Both the position numbers and the translations under genes were made by a program. The notes beneath the pieces are model-generated. The model was not told the DNA's origin. It was given only the letters and a program-made list of their open reading frames with translations, and ran no database searches. A DNA stretch of 64,000 nucleotides from Leucobacter musarum subsp. musarum. Its GTDB lineage: Bacteria; Actinomycetota; Actinomycetes; Actinomycetales; Microbacteriaceae. This document shows, piece by piece, positions 33,254 through 42,724 of the stretch; positions within the stretch are counted from its first letter, which is position 1; every line of letters starts with the position of its first letter. The stretch lies in the NCBI RefSeq assembly GCF_001273845.1, contig NZ_JHBW01000066.1:1-64000 (forward strand). Reading direction: 5' to 3'.

Positions 33254-33892
33254 TTAGTGGCCGACGGTGCCGTAGAGACGGTCACCGGCGTCACCGAGAC
33301 CCGGCACGATGTAGGCGTTCTCGTCGAGCCCCTGATCGAGTGCCCCGAGCACCAGGGTGACTTGGCGGTCGCCGGCGGCCTCGCGAATCGCTTCGACGCC
33401 CTCGGGAGTGCCGAGCACGCAGATCGCGGTCACGTCGTCGGCCCCGCGGTCGAACAAGAACTTGATCGCTGCCGCGAGCGACCCGCCCGTCGCGAGCATC
33501 GGATCGAGCACGAAGCACTGGCGACCGGCGAGCGAATCGGGCAGGCGTTCGGCGTACGTGGTCGGCTGCAGCGTCTCTTCGTCGCGCGCCATGCCGAGGA
33601 AGCCGACCTCGGCGGTGGGAACGAGCTTCACCATGCCCTCGAGCATGCCGAGACCGGCGCGCAGGATCGGCACGATTAGCGGCAGCGGTTCGCTCAGGCG
33701 CACACCCGTGGTCGGAGCGACCGGGGTCTCGATCTCGTGCGGCTCGACGCGCACCTCGCGCGTGGCCTCGTAGGCGAGCAGCGTCATCAGCTCTTCGATC
33801 AGCAGACGGAACGTCGGCTGCGGGGTTTTCGCGTCGCGGAGCACCGTGAGCTTGTGGGTGATGAGGGGATGATCCGCAACGAAGACTCGCAT
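33254..33892 (-). CDS. upp: Uracil phosphoribosyltransferase
   Basis: A 212-residue cytoplasmic enzyme of pyrimidine salvage that makes UMP from uracil and PRPP. It starts [20 protein letters not shown], carries [14 protein letters not shown] and the PRPP loop [16 protein letters not shown], and ends [16 protein letters not shown], all typical of bacterial Upp. The start codon lies 17 bases from the tadA start on the other strand. A -10 box TAGAAT ends six bases before the ATG, so leaderless transcription is likely. Confidence 0.97.
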   Translation of the reverse strand: MRVFVADHPLITHKLTVLRDAKTPQPTFRLLIEELMTLLAYEATREVRVEPHEIETPVAPTTGVRLSEPLPLIVPILRAGLGMLEGMVKLVPTAEVGFLGMARDEETLQPTTYAERLPDSLAGRQCFVLDPMLATGGSLAAAIKFLFDRGADDVTAICVLGTPEGVEAIREAAGDRQVTLVLGALDQGLDENAYIVPGLGDAGDRLYGTVGH

Positions 33893-33897
33893 GGTCC

Positions 33898-33904
33898 TAT
33901 TCTA
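33898..33904. promoter_or_regulatory. Overlapping divergent -10 elements for upp and tadA
   Basis: TATTCTA reads as -10 TATTCT on the plus strand (33898-33903) and TAGAAT on the minus strand (33904-33899). Each ends six bases before its own start codon (GTG at 33910, ATG at 33892), so both transcripts should be leaderless. Confidence 0.55.
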
Positions 33905-33909
33905 TTGGC

Positions 33910-34383
33910 GTGACGCTGATCCCTCCATCGCCGGCCGAGCACGCCGCCATGGGCGTCGCGCTCGAGGCCGCCGTTGACGCGGCGCGAGCCGGTGATATTC
34001 CGGTCGGCGCCGTCGTGCTGAACGCTGCCGGCGAGGTAGTGGGCGTCGGTCGCAACACGCGAGTGCACGTGCCCGACCCGACGGGGCACGCCGAAGTGCT
34101 GGCGATCCGGCAGGCCGCCGAAGCGCTCGATGATCGCGTGCTCGCCGACTGCACGCTGGTCGTGACGCTGGAGCCGTGCGTGATGTGCGCGGGCGCGATT
34201 CTCGCCGCCCGACTGCCGCGCGTCATCTTCGGGGCCTGGGACGAGAAGGCGGGCGCCGTCGGCAGCGTCTACGACCTGCTGCGCGACGGGCGCCTGCCGC
34301 ACGCGGTGCCCGAGGTCGTCGCCGGGGTGCGCGCCAACGAGGCGACGGCCCTGCTGCGCGCGTTCTTCGCCGAGCGCCGCTAG
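33910..34383 (+). CDS. tadA: tRNA adenosine(34) deaminase
   Basis: A 157-residue deaminase of the cytidine/deoxycytidylate fold that converts wobble A34 of tRNA-Arg(ACG) to inosine. The zinc site is HAE in PTGHAEVLAIRQA and PCVMC in TLEPCVMCAGAI; the C-terminal helix region includes GAVGSVYDLLRD. GTG start at 33910 with no Shine-Dalgarno, consistent with leaderless transcription from the shared -10 element. Confidence 0.95.
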   Translation: MTLIPPSPAEHAAMGVALEAAVDAARAGDIPVGAVVLNAAGEVVGVGRNTRVHVPDPTGHAEVLAIRQAAEALDDRVLADCTLVVTLEPCVMCAGAILAARLPRVIFGAWDEKAGAVGSVYDLLRDGRLPHAVPEVVAGVRANEATALLRAFFAERR

Positions 34384-34402
34384 CCCCGCCGCCGCGCCGC
34401 CG

Positions 34403-35500
34403 CTATGGGCGGGGCGCCACCGTGACCGGCTCCGGGGCGAACGCCACCTCGACGCGGTCGCCGGCGCGGAACTGTGCGTCGGCGGGGTGCTGCGAGGCGA
34501 GCTCTGTACCATCCGCGAACTGCACGACGGTGCGGCGGATCGGCCCGAGGAACCCGCTCGAGACCACGGTGGCCGCGAGCTCGCCGGCTGATCCCGAACC
34601 TGCAGCGGCACCCGCAAGACGCACGTGCTCGGGGCGTACATACGCCGTGACCCGGGCGCCCGTCACGCCGGTCGTGCCGTGATCTGCGGAGCTGATCACC
34701 GGCAGCCACGTGCCGCGCAGGTTCACGCGATCGCCCTCGAGTGTCGCCTCGAGCTGGTTCGACAGTCCGACGAAGTCAGCGACGAAGGGCGACGCGGGCC
34801 GCTGGTACAGGTCTTCGGGGGTGCCGAGTTGAGCGATCCGGCCGCCCTCCATGACCGCGACCCGGTCAGAGATCGCAAGCGCCTCCTCCTGGTCGTGCGT
34901 CACGAAGACGGTCGTGATGCCGAGCTCCGTCTGGATCGCGCGGATCTGCTCGCGCAGGCGCACGCGCACCTTCGCGTCGAGAGCCGAGAGCGGCTCGTCG
35001 AGCAGCAGCGCCCGCGGGCGGGTGACGAGCGCGCGCGCCAAGGCGACGCGCTGCTGCTGCCCGCCCGAGAGCTCATGCGGAAAGCGCTCGGCGAGGTGCG
35101 CGAGGCCCACGATCTCAAGCATCTCGCCGATGCGGGTGACGCGCTCGGCCTTCGGCACCTTGCGCATGCCCAGCCCGAACTCCACGTTGCGGGCGACGGT
35201 GAGGTGGGGAAAGAGCGAGTACTGCTGGAACACCATGCCGATGTCGCGGCGGTTCACCGGCACGTGCGTCACATCGTCGTCGCCGATGCGCACGTGCCCC
35301 GAAGTGACCTCTTCGAGGCCGGCGATGCAGCGCAGCGCGGTGGTCTTGCCGCAGCCCGACGGGCCGAGCAAGCAGATGAGTTCTCCGGGCTCAAGCGCGA
35401 GATCGATGCCGTGCAGCACGGTGGTCGAGCCGTAGGCCTTGGTGACCTGCTCGAGGCGCACCGCGGCGCCCGCACGGGTCTGGGTCAGCGTTTCGGTCAT
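34403..35500 (-). CDS. ABC transporter ATPase (PotA/FbpC type)
   Basis: A 365-residue ATPase. Walker A is GPSGCGKTTALR, signature LSGGQQQRVALARAL, Walker B ALLLDEP and the H-loop FVTHDQEEAL. A C-terminal TOBE domain (about 270-365) is present, as in importers for polyamines, iron(III), thiamine or 2-aminoethylphosphonate. It is the last of four genes on the minus strand (binding protein, two permeases, ATPase), two bases after the second permease gene. The substrate cannot be fixed from sequence. Confidence 0.92.
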   Translation of the reverse strand: MTETLTQTRAGAAVRLEQVTKAYGSTTVLHGIDLALEPGELICLLGPSGCGKTTALRCIAGLEEVTSGHVRIGDDDVTHVPVNRRDIGMVFQQYSLFPHLTVARNVEFGLGMRKVPKAERVTRIGEMLEIVGLAHLAERFPHELSGGQQQRVALARALVTRPRALLLDEPLSALDAKVRVRLREQIRAIQTELGITTVFVTHDQEEALAISDRVAVMEGGRIAQLGTPEDLYQRPASPFVADFVGLSNQLEATLEGDRVNLRGTWLPVISSADHGTTGVTGARVTAYVRPEHVRLAGAAAGSGSAGELAATVVSSGFLGPIRRTVVQFADGTELASQHPADAQFRAGDRVEVAFAPEPVTVAPRP

Positions 35501-35502
35501 GT

Positions 35503-36342
35503 TCAAGACTCCTGGGAGGGGTTCGAGCGGGAGCTGCGTCGCGGGCGCCGACGTCGCGGGGCGCCACCGGTGCTGCTCACGAGCAGAAGTACGAGGAATG
35601 CGCCGACCAGTGAGAGCAACGATACCGCCACCGCGACGAACGGGTCGGACTTCGAGATCTGCAGCAGCGCGGTCTGGAGGGTCACACGGTTGAGCAGCGA
35701 CGACACGGTGAACTCGCCGAGCACGATTGCGATCGTCAGCAGTGAGGCGGCGAGCAGGCCGCGACGCACCCCGGGGGTGATGATGCGCACCAGCACGGTG
35801 ATCCACCCCGCGCCGAGCGAACGCGCGGCCTCGGTGCGTGTGCGCGCATCCATGCCCTGCAGATCGGAGTTGATCGACCGGTACGCGAACGGCAGTACCA
35901 GCACGCCGTAGGCGAGGCAGAGCGACCACACGCCCGAACCGAACACGGTGCCGATGCCGCGGTAGATCGGTGCGAAGCCCACCACAAGCACGATCGCCGG
36001 GATCGCGATCGGCAGCACGGTCAGCAGGTCGAGGGCGCGCTCGAGCTTCGGGAATCGCAGGTGCACGAGCACGATCGTCGGGAAGAACACGACGAGCACG
36101 ATCGCGAGCGTCAGCGCGGACAGCAAGAAGGAATTGCCGAGACCCTGGAACAGTGGGCGGTAGGCGCGCGCGTTCTCGGGATCGAACAGTGCGAGCCAGT
36201 GCTCCGCACCGTAGCCGCCCGCGGTCTGGCGCAGCGTGAACTCGAGCATCGCGATGAGCGGGACCATGAAGATGAGCCCGATCACCGTGATCACGGTGTA
36301 GGCGACGGGGCGCGACGGGCGCCCGGGAACGCGCGCGCTCAT
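35503..36342 (-). CDS. ABC transporter permease (second subunit)
   Basis: A 279-residue inner-membrane permease with about six helices and the EAA-type coupling loop (RTEAARSLGAGWITVLVRIITPG). It pairs with the permease encoded just upstream. ATG at 36342 overlaps the upstream stop as ATGA. It belongs to the PotC/ThiP-like half of type I importers. Confidence 0.9.
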   Translation of the reverse strand: MSARVPGRPSRPVAYTVITVIGLIFMVPLIAMLEFTLRQTAGGYGAEHWLALFDPENARAYRPLFQGLGNSFLLSALTLAIVLVVFFPTIVLVHLRFPKLERALDLLTVLPIAIPAIVLVVGFAPIYRGIGTVFGSGVWSLCLAYGVLVLPFAYRSINSDLQGMDARTRTEAARSLGAGWITVLVRIITPGVRRGLLAASLLTIAIVLGEFTVSSLLNRVTLQTALLQISKSDPFVAVAVSLLSLVGAFLVLLLVSSTGGAPRRRRPRRSSRSNPSQES

Positions 36343-37184
36343 CGCTGCCACCGCCCCGCACGCGCCATGAGCCGGCCGTACGCCAGCATCACGACGGTCA
36401 TGACAATGATCATGCCGAGCGCGAGCACACCGGCCGACGCGGAGTTGGATCCACCGGTCTCACCGATAAGTGCGGCGCGAATCTGCAGCGGCACGATCTG
36501 CGACCCCTGACTGATGAGCGCTGCCGCGGTCGCGTACGACGAGAACGCGTTTGCGAAGAGCAGCAGCAGCGAGCCGAGAAACGCGGGGGCGAGCACCGGC
36601 AGGCCGACGCGCGTCCAGTAGCTGAAGCTCGTGCCGCCGAGCGTCGCGACCGCCTCGGCCCAGCCGGGCTTCAACGCGATGACCGCGGGGAGGAAGGTGA
36701 TGACCATGAGGGGAACCTGGAAGTAGACGTAGGGCAGGATCAGGCCCGGCAGCTCGTAGAGCCACACGCCGTCGGCATACATATCGACGCCGAGCCGCTC
36801 GCGCAGCATCACGGTGATGAGGCCCTGGATGCCGATCGTCGCGACGAACGCGAACGCCAACATGACGCCACCGAACTGGGCGAGCACCGAGCTGGCTGCG
36901 TCGAAGACGCGACGCAGCGGGCCGCTTTCGGGCAGTGCCGCGAGCGCCCAGCAGAGAATCGCGCCGATCATGGCGCCGACGAGCGCGGTGATGACGCTCA
37001 CCCAGATGCTCGCGCCGAATGCGCCGAGCGTCGCGGGGGTCGTCAGCACGCCGAGGTTCGCGAGTGTGAAGCCGTTCTCGTTCGAGAATCCGCTGCCGAT
37101 GGCCAACACGGTCGGAACGGCGAGGAAGAAGAAGATGTAGACGGTGAACGGGGCGAGCCCGAGGGTGGAGAGGAAGCGTTTCAC
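36339..37184 (-). CDS. ABC transporter permease (first subunit)
   Basis: A 281-residue permease with about six helices; the coupling loop is WAEAVATLGGTSFSYWTRVGLPVL. The GTG start at 37184 follows GGAG. It is separated from the binding-protein gene by 107 bases that hold a strong hairpin, which probably lowers its expression relative to the binding protein. Confidence 0.9.
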   Translation of the reverse strand: MKRFLSTLGLAPFTVYIFFFLAVPTVLAIGSGFSNENGFTLANLGVLTTPATLGAFGASIWVSVITALVGAMIGAILCWALAALPESGPLRRVFDAASSVLAQFGGVMLAFAFVATIGIQGLITVMLRERLGVDMYADGVWLYELPGLILPYVYFQVPLMVITFLPAVIALKPGWAEAVATLGGTSFSYWTRVGLPVLAPAFLGSLLLLFANAFSSYATAAALISQGSQIVPLQIRAALIGETGGSNSASAGVLALGMIIVMTVVMLAYGRLMARAGRWQR

Positions 37185-37250
37185 TGAAGCTCCGAGCAGG
37201 GGTGGAGGAGTGTGGCGTGCGGGGCGCAGAACGGTGCGGTGGACACAACT

Positions 37251-37283
37251 GTGCGGTGGGGGCTGACTACGCCCCCACCGCAC
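37251..37283 (-). promoter_or_regulatory. Inter-cistronic hairpin in the ABC operon
   Basis: A perfect 13-bp stem, GTGCGGTGGGGGC (37251-37263) with GCCCCCACCGCAC (37271-37283), 7-base loop. It lies between the binding-protein stop (37292) and the first permease start, with no T-run, suggesting mRNA 3'-end protection or partial termination. Confidence 0.7.
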
Positions 37284-37291
37284 GAGTGGAC

Positions 37292-38428
37292 TTACTTGAT
37301 CGCTGCAGCCCAGCGCTCGGAGAGGAGCGTGTTCGCGGCGTCGGTCTGATCCATGTCAGGCGTGATCCAGTCTTCGCTCGAGGTGCCGAAGGTGGCGGCC
37401 TCGATGAGCTTCTCGTCGGCCGAACCGGCCTCCTTCAGCGCGTCGACGCGCACGGGCACGGCGTTCGCCTCGAGGAAGAGCGACTGCACCTCGTCCGAGA
37501 AGATCCACTCCTGCCACAGGCGAGCGGCGGCCGGGTTCGGCGCGTCGGCGTTGATCGCCTCGTTGTAGAAGGAGACGTAGGCCGGTCCGTCAAGCACGGT
37601 GGTCTTCCAGCTCGGCTTGTCGGCCGCAGCCGCGATGTTGTTGAACGACCAGTCGAAGACCAGCGGGGTCTCGCCCGAGGCGATCGTCGCGGGGGTCGGG
37701 TCGACGGTCAGCAGGTTGCCCGCCTGACGCAGCTCGGTGATGAAATCGACACCGGGGCCGAAGTCGTCGACACCGCCGCCGTTGAGCGCGGAGATCGAGC
37801 CGACGGCAGCGAACGCCGCGCCCGCCTGCGTCGGGTCGCCGTTGAGCACGACCGCGCCCTTGTAGTCGGCGCCGAGCAGATCCTTCAGCTCCTTGGGCTC
37901 CGGCAGCTTGTCGGAGTCGTAGCCGACCGACATGACGCCCGAGTAGTTGTTCACCCAGAGGCCGGTGGCCTCCTTGTTGCCCTCGGGGATGTCGTCCCAG
38001 TTCTCGACCTGGTACGGCGCGAACTTGTCGGTGTTGGTGAGTGCGACGGCCGCACCGAGGTCGAAGACGTCGGGAGCGGTGTCCTGGCCCTTGAGGTTGT
38101 CAGCGGCCTGGATCTCTTCGGCGCTCGACGCGTCGGGCGAAGCCGAGTTGACGGTGATGCCGTACTTGTCTTCGAAGCCGCTGATGATCTTGCCGTAGTT
38201 GGCCCACGTCTCGGGGAGTGCGACGACGTTGAGTTCGCCCTCTTCCTGAGCGGCGGCGATCAGCGCATCGAGGCCGCCGAAGTCTGCGGCACTGGTCGCG
38301 GTGGCGGCGTCGGTCGACGAGCCTGCGTCGCCTTCAGCGTTGCTCGCGGTCGAGCATGCGGCGAGCGAGCCGGCCATGAGCAGTGCGGTGAGCACGGCGG
38401 CGGAGCGCACGAAAGCGCGTGAGGTCAC
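37292..38428 (-). CDS. ABC transporter substrate-binding lipoprotein
   Basis: A 378-residue lipoprotein. The signal peptide ends in the lipobox LAAC (LLMAGSLAACS), so the mature protein is anchored to the outer face of the membrane. A Ser/Thr-rich linker precedes a type 2 periplasmic-binding fold of the PotD/FbpA group (EGELNVVALPETWANYGKIISGFEDKYGI, APDVFDLG, FDWSFNNIA). The GTG start at 38428 follows GAAGGA. First gene of the importer operon. Candidate ligands are polyamines, iron(III) or aminoethylphosphonate. Confidence 0.9.
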   Translation of the reverse strand: MTSRAFVRSAAVLTALLMAGSLAACSTASNAEGDAGSSTDAATATSAADFGGLDALIAAAQEEGELNVVALPETWANYGKIISGFEDKYGITVNSASPDASSAEEIQAADNLKGQDTAPDVFDLGAAVALTNTDKFAPYQVENWDDIPEGNKEATGLWVNNYSGVMSVGYDSDKLPEPKELKDLLGADYKGAVVLNGDPTQAGAAFAAVGSISALNGGGVDDFGPGVDFITELRQAGNLLTVDPTPATIASGETPLVFDWSFNNIAAAADKPSWKTTVLDGPAYVSFYNEAINADAPNPAAARLWQEWIFSDEVQSLFLEANAVPVRVDALKEAGSADEKLIEAATFGTSSEDWITPDMDQTDAANTLLSERWAAAIK

Positions 38429-38627
38429 GGGAGTTCCTTCCGATACAGGGAGACGGATCGCCCAGAGGGGCGCGTGCGGCCTGCCTGCAGCGGCAGCCGA
38501 TCCGTGACCCAACGCTAGGAGGGCGCGGTGTCGGGGAAGGAACTGATCGATAGCCTCGGAGTGAACGGTGCGTGGCGCGCGGACGGTGCGTCGTTCACCG
38601 TGCGGTGCGGCGCCGGATCATCGGGCG

Positions 38628-39590
38628 TCAGTCGCTCGAGAGCATCACGATGGAGCTCGTCGACGGCGTATCTGCGTTCGGGTCGAGGTACACGTCGGGT
38701 TCGATGTAGATGACGCGCGCCGCTGGCACGGCCTCGCGCACGCGGCGCTCGGCGAGGTTGATGATCACCGAGACCTCGTTCATTGTCTTCGTAGGGGCGA
38801 TGTCGACCTTCGCGCCGATCATGAACTCGTCGGGGCCGAGGTACAGGGTCTTCATGTGGATGATGCGACCGATGTCTTGCGACTTCAGCAGTGCGGCCTC
38901 GATCTTCTCGACGTCTTCATCAGAGGCGCCCTCGCCGACGAGCAGGCTCTTCACCTCGATGCCCAGGATGATCGCCACGGCGACCAGCAGCACGCCGATC
39001 GCGATGGTCGCGATACCGTCGAAGAGGCCGTTGCCGGTCAGTACCGTGAGCCCGACGCCGATGAACGCGATCACGAGGCCCGTGATCGCCGCGAAGTCTT
39101 CGAGCAGCACGACGGGCAACTCGGGAGCCTTGGAGCGGCGAATGAACTGCAGCCAGCTCGACTTGCCCTTGTGCGGTCGGCTTTCTCGGATCGCGGTGCG
39201 CAACGAGAACCCCTCGAGCACGATGGCGACGGCCAGCACGAGCAGCGGCAGCCACCACACCTCGAGGGCGTGCGGGTGCTGCACCTTCGAAACGCCCTCG
39301 TACACCGAGAAGACGCCACCGATGGAGAAGAGCACGATCGCGACGACGAACGCGTAGACGTAGCGCACGCGACCGTACCCGAACGGGTGCTCTTTGTCGG
39401 CTCGCTTCTGCGCGCGCTTGCCGCCGACGAGCAGCAGCACCTGATTGCCCGAGTCGGCGAGCGAGTGCACGCCCTCGGCCAGCATCGACGACGAACCGGA
39501 GAACGCCCAGGCGATGAACTTCGTCACGGCGATGCCGAGATTCGCGAGTAGTGCCGCGATGATCGCCTTGCTGCCGCCTGACGCGCTCAT
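38628..39590 (-). CDS. Cation diffusion facilitator (metal exporter)
   Basis: A 320-residue CDF protein with six membrane helices and a cytoplasmic C-terminal domain. The metal site in helix 2 is HSLADSGNQVLLL (HxxxD) and the partner in helix 5 is LLEDFAAITG. The modulating C-terminal domain runs from about residue 215. It should export Zn, Mn or Fe by proton antiport. The branch, with GYGRVRYVYAFVVAIVLFSIGG, resembles ZitB/YdfM-like proteins. It is divergent from proC (138 bases). Confidence 0.9.
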   Translation of the reverse strand: MSASGGSKAIIAALLANLGIAVTKFIAWAFSGSSSMLAEGVHSLADSGNQVLLLVGGKRAQKRADKEHPFGYGRVRYVYAFVVAIVLFSIGGVFSVYEGVSKVQHPHALEVWWLPLLVLAVAIVLEGFSLRTAIRESRPHKGKSSWLQFIRRSKAPELPVVLLEDFAAITGLVIAFIGVGLTVLTGNGLFDGIATIAIGVLLVAVAIILGIEVKSLLVGEGASDEDVEKIEAALLKSQDIGRIIHMKTLYLGPDEFMIGAKVDIAPTKTMNEVSVIINLAERRVREAVPAARVIYIEPDVYLDPNADTPSTSSIVMLSSD

Positions 39591-39716
39591 TCCAGATGCC
39601 TCCCCATCGCGAACGTCGAGTGTCCGCGCGATGCGCCAAGTCTATGACCCCACCCGAAGTCGCAGCGGTATGAAAACGGACAAGACCGCGCCCCCGATTC
39701 TGTCGGCGGTGCTCCA

Positions 39717-39722
39717 TACACT
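39717..39722 (+). promoter_or_regulatory. -10 box for leaderless proC
   Basis: TACACT ends six bases before the proC ATG (39729), and no Shine-Dalgarno site is present, which points to leaderless transcription. The -35 region is weak. Confidence 0.45.
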
Positions 39723-39728
39723 GGGATC

Positions 39729-40592
39729 ATGAGCGAATCGACGAATCCCCGCACCGACGCCCGTTTGCCGCGCACCGCCATGATCGGCGTCGGTTCGATG
39801 GGGGGCGCGATCCTCGCCGGGCTGCGCGCGCCCGAGGTCGATATCGAGCGGCCCATCGTCGTGACGACGCACTCGCAGCGGAGCGCCGACGCCTATGCGG
39901 CGGCGAGCGACGTCACCGCAGTGGCATCTGAGACCGACCCCGAGGCGAATCGCGCAGCGGTGCGCGGAGCGCAGATCGTCGTGCTCGGGGTGAAGCCCTG
40001 GGCGCTCGTCGACGTCGCGCGCGAGATCGCCGCAGACCTCGAACTCGACGCGATCGTCGTGAGCGTGGCAGCCGGCGTGCCGTGCGCCGCGATCGAAGCC
40101 GTGCTGCCCGCGGGCACCGCGGTGGTGCGGGCCATGCCCAACACGCCATCGACTATCGGTCTCGGTGCAACCGGCATCGCCGGCGGCGCGACGGCGACCG
40201 ACGCGCAGATCGCACTCGTGCAGCGGTTGTTCGCCACGGTGGGCGAAGCGCTCATCGTGCGCGAAGACCAGATCAACGCCGTCGCCGCGGTTTCGGGGTC
40301 GGGGCCTGCCTACCTCTACCTCTACGCCGAAGAGATGACGGCGGCAGCGCAGCGCGCGGGTTTCGACGAGGCGCAGGCGCGCCTGCTCGTGCAGCAGACC
40401 ATTGTCGGCTCCGCGCAGCTCTGGGCGACCAGCGGCGAGCTGCCCGAAACCTTGCGACGCAATGTAACGAGCCCCAAAGGAACCACCGAGCAGGCCATCC
40501 TGGTGCTGCAGCAGGGCGGCCTCGCCGACCTCTTCGATCGCGCGCTCGCCGCGAACGTGCGTCGCTCGGAAGAGCTCGAGCGCGGGGAGTAG
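39729..40592 (+). CDS. proC: Pyrroline-5-carboxylate reductase
   Basis: A 287-residue enzyme that reduces 1-pyrroline-5-carboxylate to L-proline with NAD(P)H, the last step of proline synthesis. The Rossmann loop is AMIGVGSMGGAILAGL; other signatures are VLGVKPWALVDV, VRAMPNTPSTIGLG, AVSGSGPAYLYLYAEEM and VTSPKGTTEQAI. It is a single gene between CDF and KtrA genes and ends at a terminator hairpin. Confidence 0.97.
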   Translation: MSESTNPRTDARLPRTAMIGVGSMGGAILAGLRAPEVDIERPIVVTTHSQRSADAYAAASDVTAVASETDPEANRAAVRGAQIVVLGVKPWALVDVAREIAADLELDAIVVSVAAGVPCAAIEAVLPAGTAVVRAMPNTPSTIGLGATGIAGGATATDAQIALVQRLFATVGEALIVREDQINAVAAVSGSGPAYLYLYAEEMTAAAQRAGFDEAQARLLVQQTIVGSAQLWATSGELPETLRRNVTSPKGTTEQAILVLQQGGLADLFDRALAANVRRSEELERGE

Positions 40593-40598
40593 CGCGGG

Positions 40599-40628
40599 GC
40601 TTCGGCCAGCGTGAACGTCGGCCGAAGC
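40599..40628. terminator. Terminator between proC and ktrA
   Basis: GCTTCGGCC (40599-40607) pairs with GGCCGAAGC (40620-40628), loop of 12 bases, between convergent genes. Confidence 0.72.
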
Positions 40629-40641
40629 GTGCCCGGAGCGC

Positions 40642-41307
40642 CTATCCGATCGCAGCGAAGCGCTCCACGTCGGCGGCGGTGCCGCTGACGATGATGAGGT
40701 CGTGCGTCGACACGACGGTGTCTTGCGTCGCGTGCGTGAACGGCTGACCCGGGGTTTTCACGCCGACCACCGTCACGCGGTAGCGCGTGCGCACCCCGCT
40801 CTCGGTGAGCGTGCGATTGCGAATCGATCGCGGCGGGTACATCTTCGCGATGACGTAGTTGTCGTCGAACTGAATGAAGTCGAGCATGCTGCCGCTCAGC
40901 AGGTGGGCGACGCGTTCGCCCGCTTCACGCTCGGGGTAGATCACGTGGTGCACGCCGATGCGCTCCAAGATCTTGCCGTGCGACAGCGAGATGGCCTTCG
41001 CCCAGATCTGGGGCACCCCGAGATCCACGAGGTTTGCGGCGATGAGCACGCTCGACTCGATCGAGGCGCCCGTCGCGACGACCGCGATCTGAAATTCGTC
41101 GGCACCGATCTGCTTCAACGCCTCCATCGAGCGGGCGTCGGCCTGCACCGCGTGCGTCACGCGATCCGCCCACTTCTGCACGAGCCCCGAATCGGTGTCG
41201 ACCACGAGCACTTCGCGATCCTGACGATCAAGCTGGCCCGCTGTCGCGGCGCCGAACCGACCGAGACCGATCACGATCACCGGTGCATCACTGCGAATAT
41301 CAACCAA
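40642..41307 (-). CDS. ktrA: Potassium uptake regulatory subunit KtrA/TrkA
   Basis: A 221-residue cytoplasmic RCK protein that gates the KtrB channel. The N-terminal RCK_N domain binds nucleotide (VIVIGLGRFGAATA, then the acidic strand end VLVVDTDSGLVQ); residues about 145-221 are the RCK_C domain. The TTG start at 41307 follows AAAGG by 8 bases, and overlaps the ktrB stop by eight bases, so the two are translationally coupled. Confidence 0.93.
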   Translation of the reverse strand: MVDIRSDAPVIVIGLGRFGAATAGQLDRQDREVLVVDTDSGLVQKWADRVTHAVQADARSMEALKQIGADEFQIAVVATGASIESSVLIAANLVDLGVPQIWAKAISLSHGKILERIGVHHVIYPEREAGERVAHLLSGSMLDFIQFDDNYVIAKMYPPRSIRNRTLTESGVRTRYRVTVVGVKTPGQPFTHATQDTVVSTHDLIIVSGTAADVERFAAIG

Positions 41308-42724
41308 CGATCGGCCTTTCTTCGGGGAGGCGGAACATACGGGAGCGACTGGTCGCCGCGACCGCTGCGGCAAGCGTAACCGTGCCGACGCGACCCGCCC
41401 ACATCGTGGCGGCGAGAATGTACTTGCCGGGGTCGTCAATCGACGCCGATAGGCCGGTTGTGAGACCGCACGTGCCAAACGCGGAGATCACCTCGAACAG
41501 CACGATGTCGAGCGGCTCGCCGGTCATCTGCATGATGGCGACGGACGCGGCAAGCACGATGGTCGCGCCCCAGATCAGGATCGACACCGCGACGCGCAGT
41601 ACCTCATTCGGAATACGACGACCAAACGCCTGCATGTCGTGGTACCCGCGAGCCTCGGCGTACGCGGCGAGGAAGAGCACGGCAATCGTCGTCACCTTGA
41701 TGCCGCCCGCGGTCGAAGCGGAGCCGCCGCCGACGAACATCAGCATGTCCATGACGAGCAGCGTCGAGCCATGCATCTCGGTCGGGTCCATGATGCCGAG
41801 ACCGCCCGAACGGGTCATCACCGACATGTACGCCGAGCTGAAGAGGGTGTCGCCGAGCCCCTGCGACCCGAGCGTGCGGGTGTTGTTGAATTCGAGGCCG
41901 GCGATGGCGATCCAGCCGAAAATGACGAACAGTAGCGTCGTCGTGAGCGTGAGCTTCGCATGAAGCCCGAGTCGCTTGTGCGCGCGCCAGCCGCCACCGA
42001 CCACGTAGCGGTAGAGCGCGAAGATCACCGGGAACCCGATGCTGCCGAGAAAGACGCCGACGGCGAGCACGGAAAGCAGATACGTGTCGGTCTCGAACGG
42101 CGCCAGGCCTCCCGGCAGCGGTACGAAGCCGGTGTTCGTGAAGGCGGAGGCCGCGAGGTAGAAGCCGTTCCAGAGGGCGTGCCAGAAGTTATAGCCCTCC
42201 ATCATGAGGCGCGGCGTGATGAACGCCGTCAGCGCGACCTCGATGACGACGAGGCTCGTCGCGACGGCGCCGAGCAGCCCGCCGATTTCGCCGAGACCGA
42301 CCGCCTGGCTCTCGGACGCGCCCTTGGCCATGCGCATCGGGTTCGTGTCGCCTGCCGCGAGCAGGCGCGTGCGAAGGCCGAGTCGTCGCGTCACCGTCAG
42401 ACCCAGGATGCTGGCGAGCGTGAGCACGCCGATGCCGCCGATCTGCAGACCGCCCAGAATGAGTAGATCGCCGAAGAGTGACCAGTGCGTCGCCATGTCG
42501 ACGGTCGAGAGCCCCGTGACGCAGATCGCCGATACCGCGGTGAACAGGGCGTCGGCGAGCGGGGTCACCTCGTTCGAGCGGCTCGCGATCGGGAGCGAGA
42601 GGAGCGCGGTCCAGAGCAGGATCAGGCCGGTGAACACCAGCAGCGCGAAGCGTGCGGGTGACGAGTGGATCATGCCGCCGATCCACGACTTCGGCGAGAG
42701 CAGATCGGCGAACCGACCGCTCAC
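41300..42724 (-). CDS. ktrB: Potassium uptake membrane subunit KtrB/TrkH
   Basis: A membrane protein of 474 residues with four M1-P-M2 repeats. The four selectivity-filter segments are visible: AICVTGLSTVD, AFTNTGFVPL, VMTRSGGLGIM and AFGTCGLTTGL. With KtrA it forms a Na- or proton-coupled potassium uptake system. The start at 42724 (GTG) is preferred because GAGGA lies 8 bases upstream; a GTG at 42739 is an alternative with a Shine-Dalgarno site that is too close. Confidence 0.93.
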   Translation of the reverse strand: MSGRFADLLSPKSWIGGMIHSSPARFALLVFTGLILLWTALLSLPIASRSNEVTPLADALFTAVSAICVTGLSTVDMATHWSLFGDLLILGGLQIGGIGVLTLASILGLTVTRRLGLRTRLLAAGDTNPMRMAKGASESQAVGLGEIGGLLGAVATSLVVIEVALTAFITPRLMMEGYNFWHALWNGFYLAASAFTNTGFVPLPGGLAPFETDTYLLSVLAVGVFLGSIGFPVIFALYRYVVGGGWRAHKRLGLHAKLTLTTTLLFVIFGWIAIAGLEFNNTRTLGSQGLGDTLFSSAYMSVMTRSGGLGIMDPTEMHGSTLLVMDMLMFVGGGSASTAGGIKVTTIAVLFLAAYAEARGYHDMQAFGRRIPNEVLRVAVSILIWGATIVLAASVAIMQMTGEPLDIVLFEVISAFGTCGLTTGLSASIDDPGKYILAATMWAGRVGTVTLAAAVAATSRSRMFRLPEERPIVG

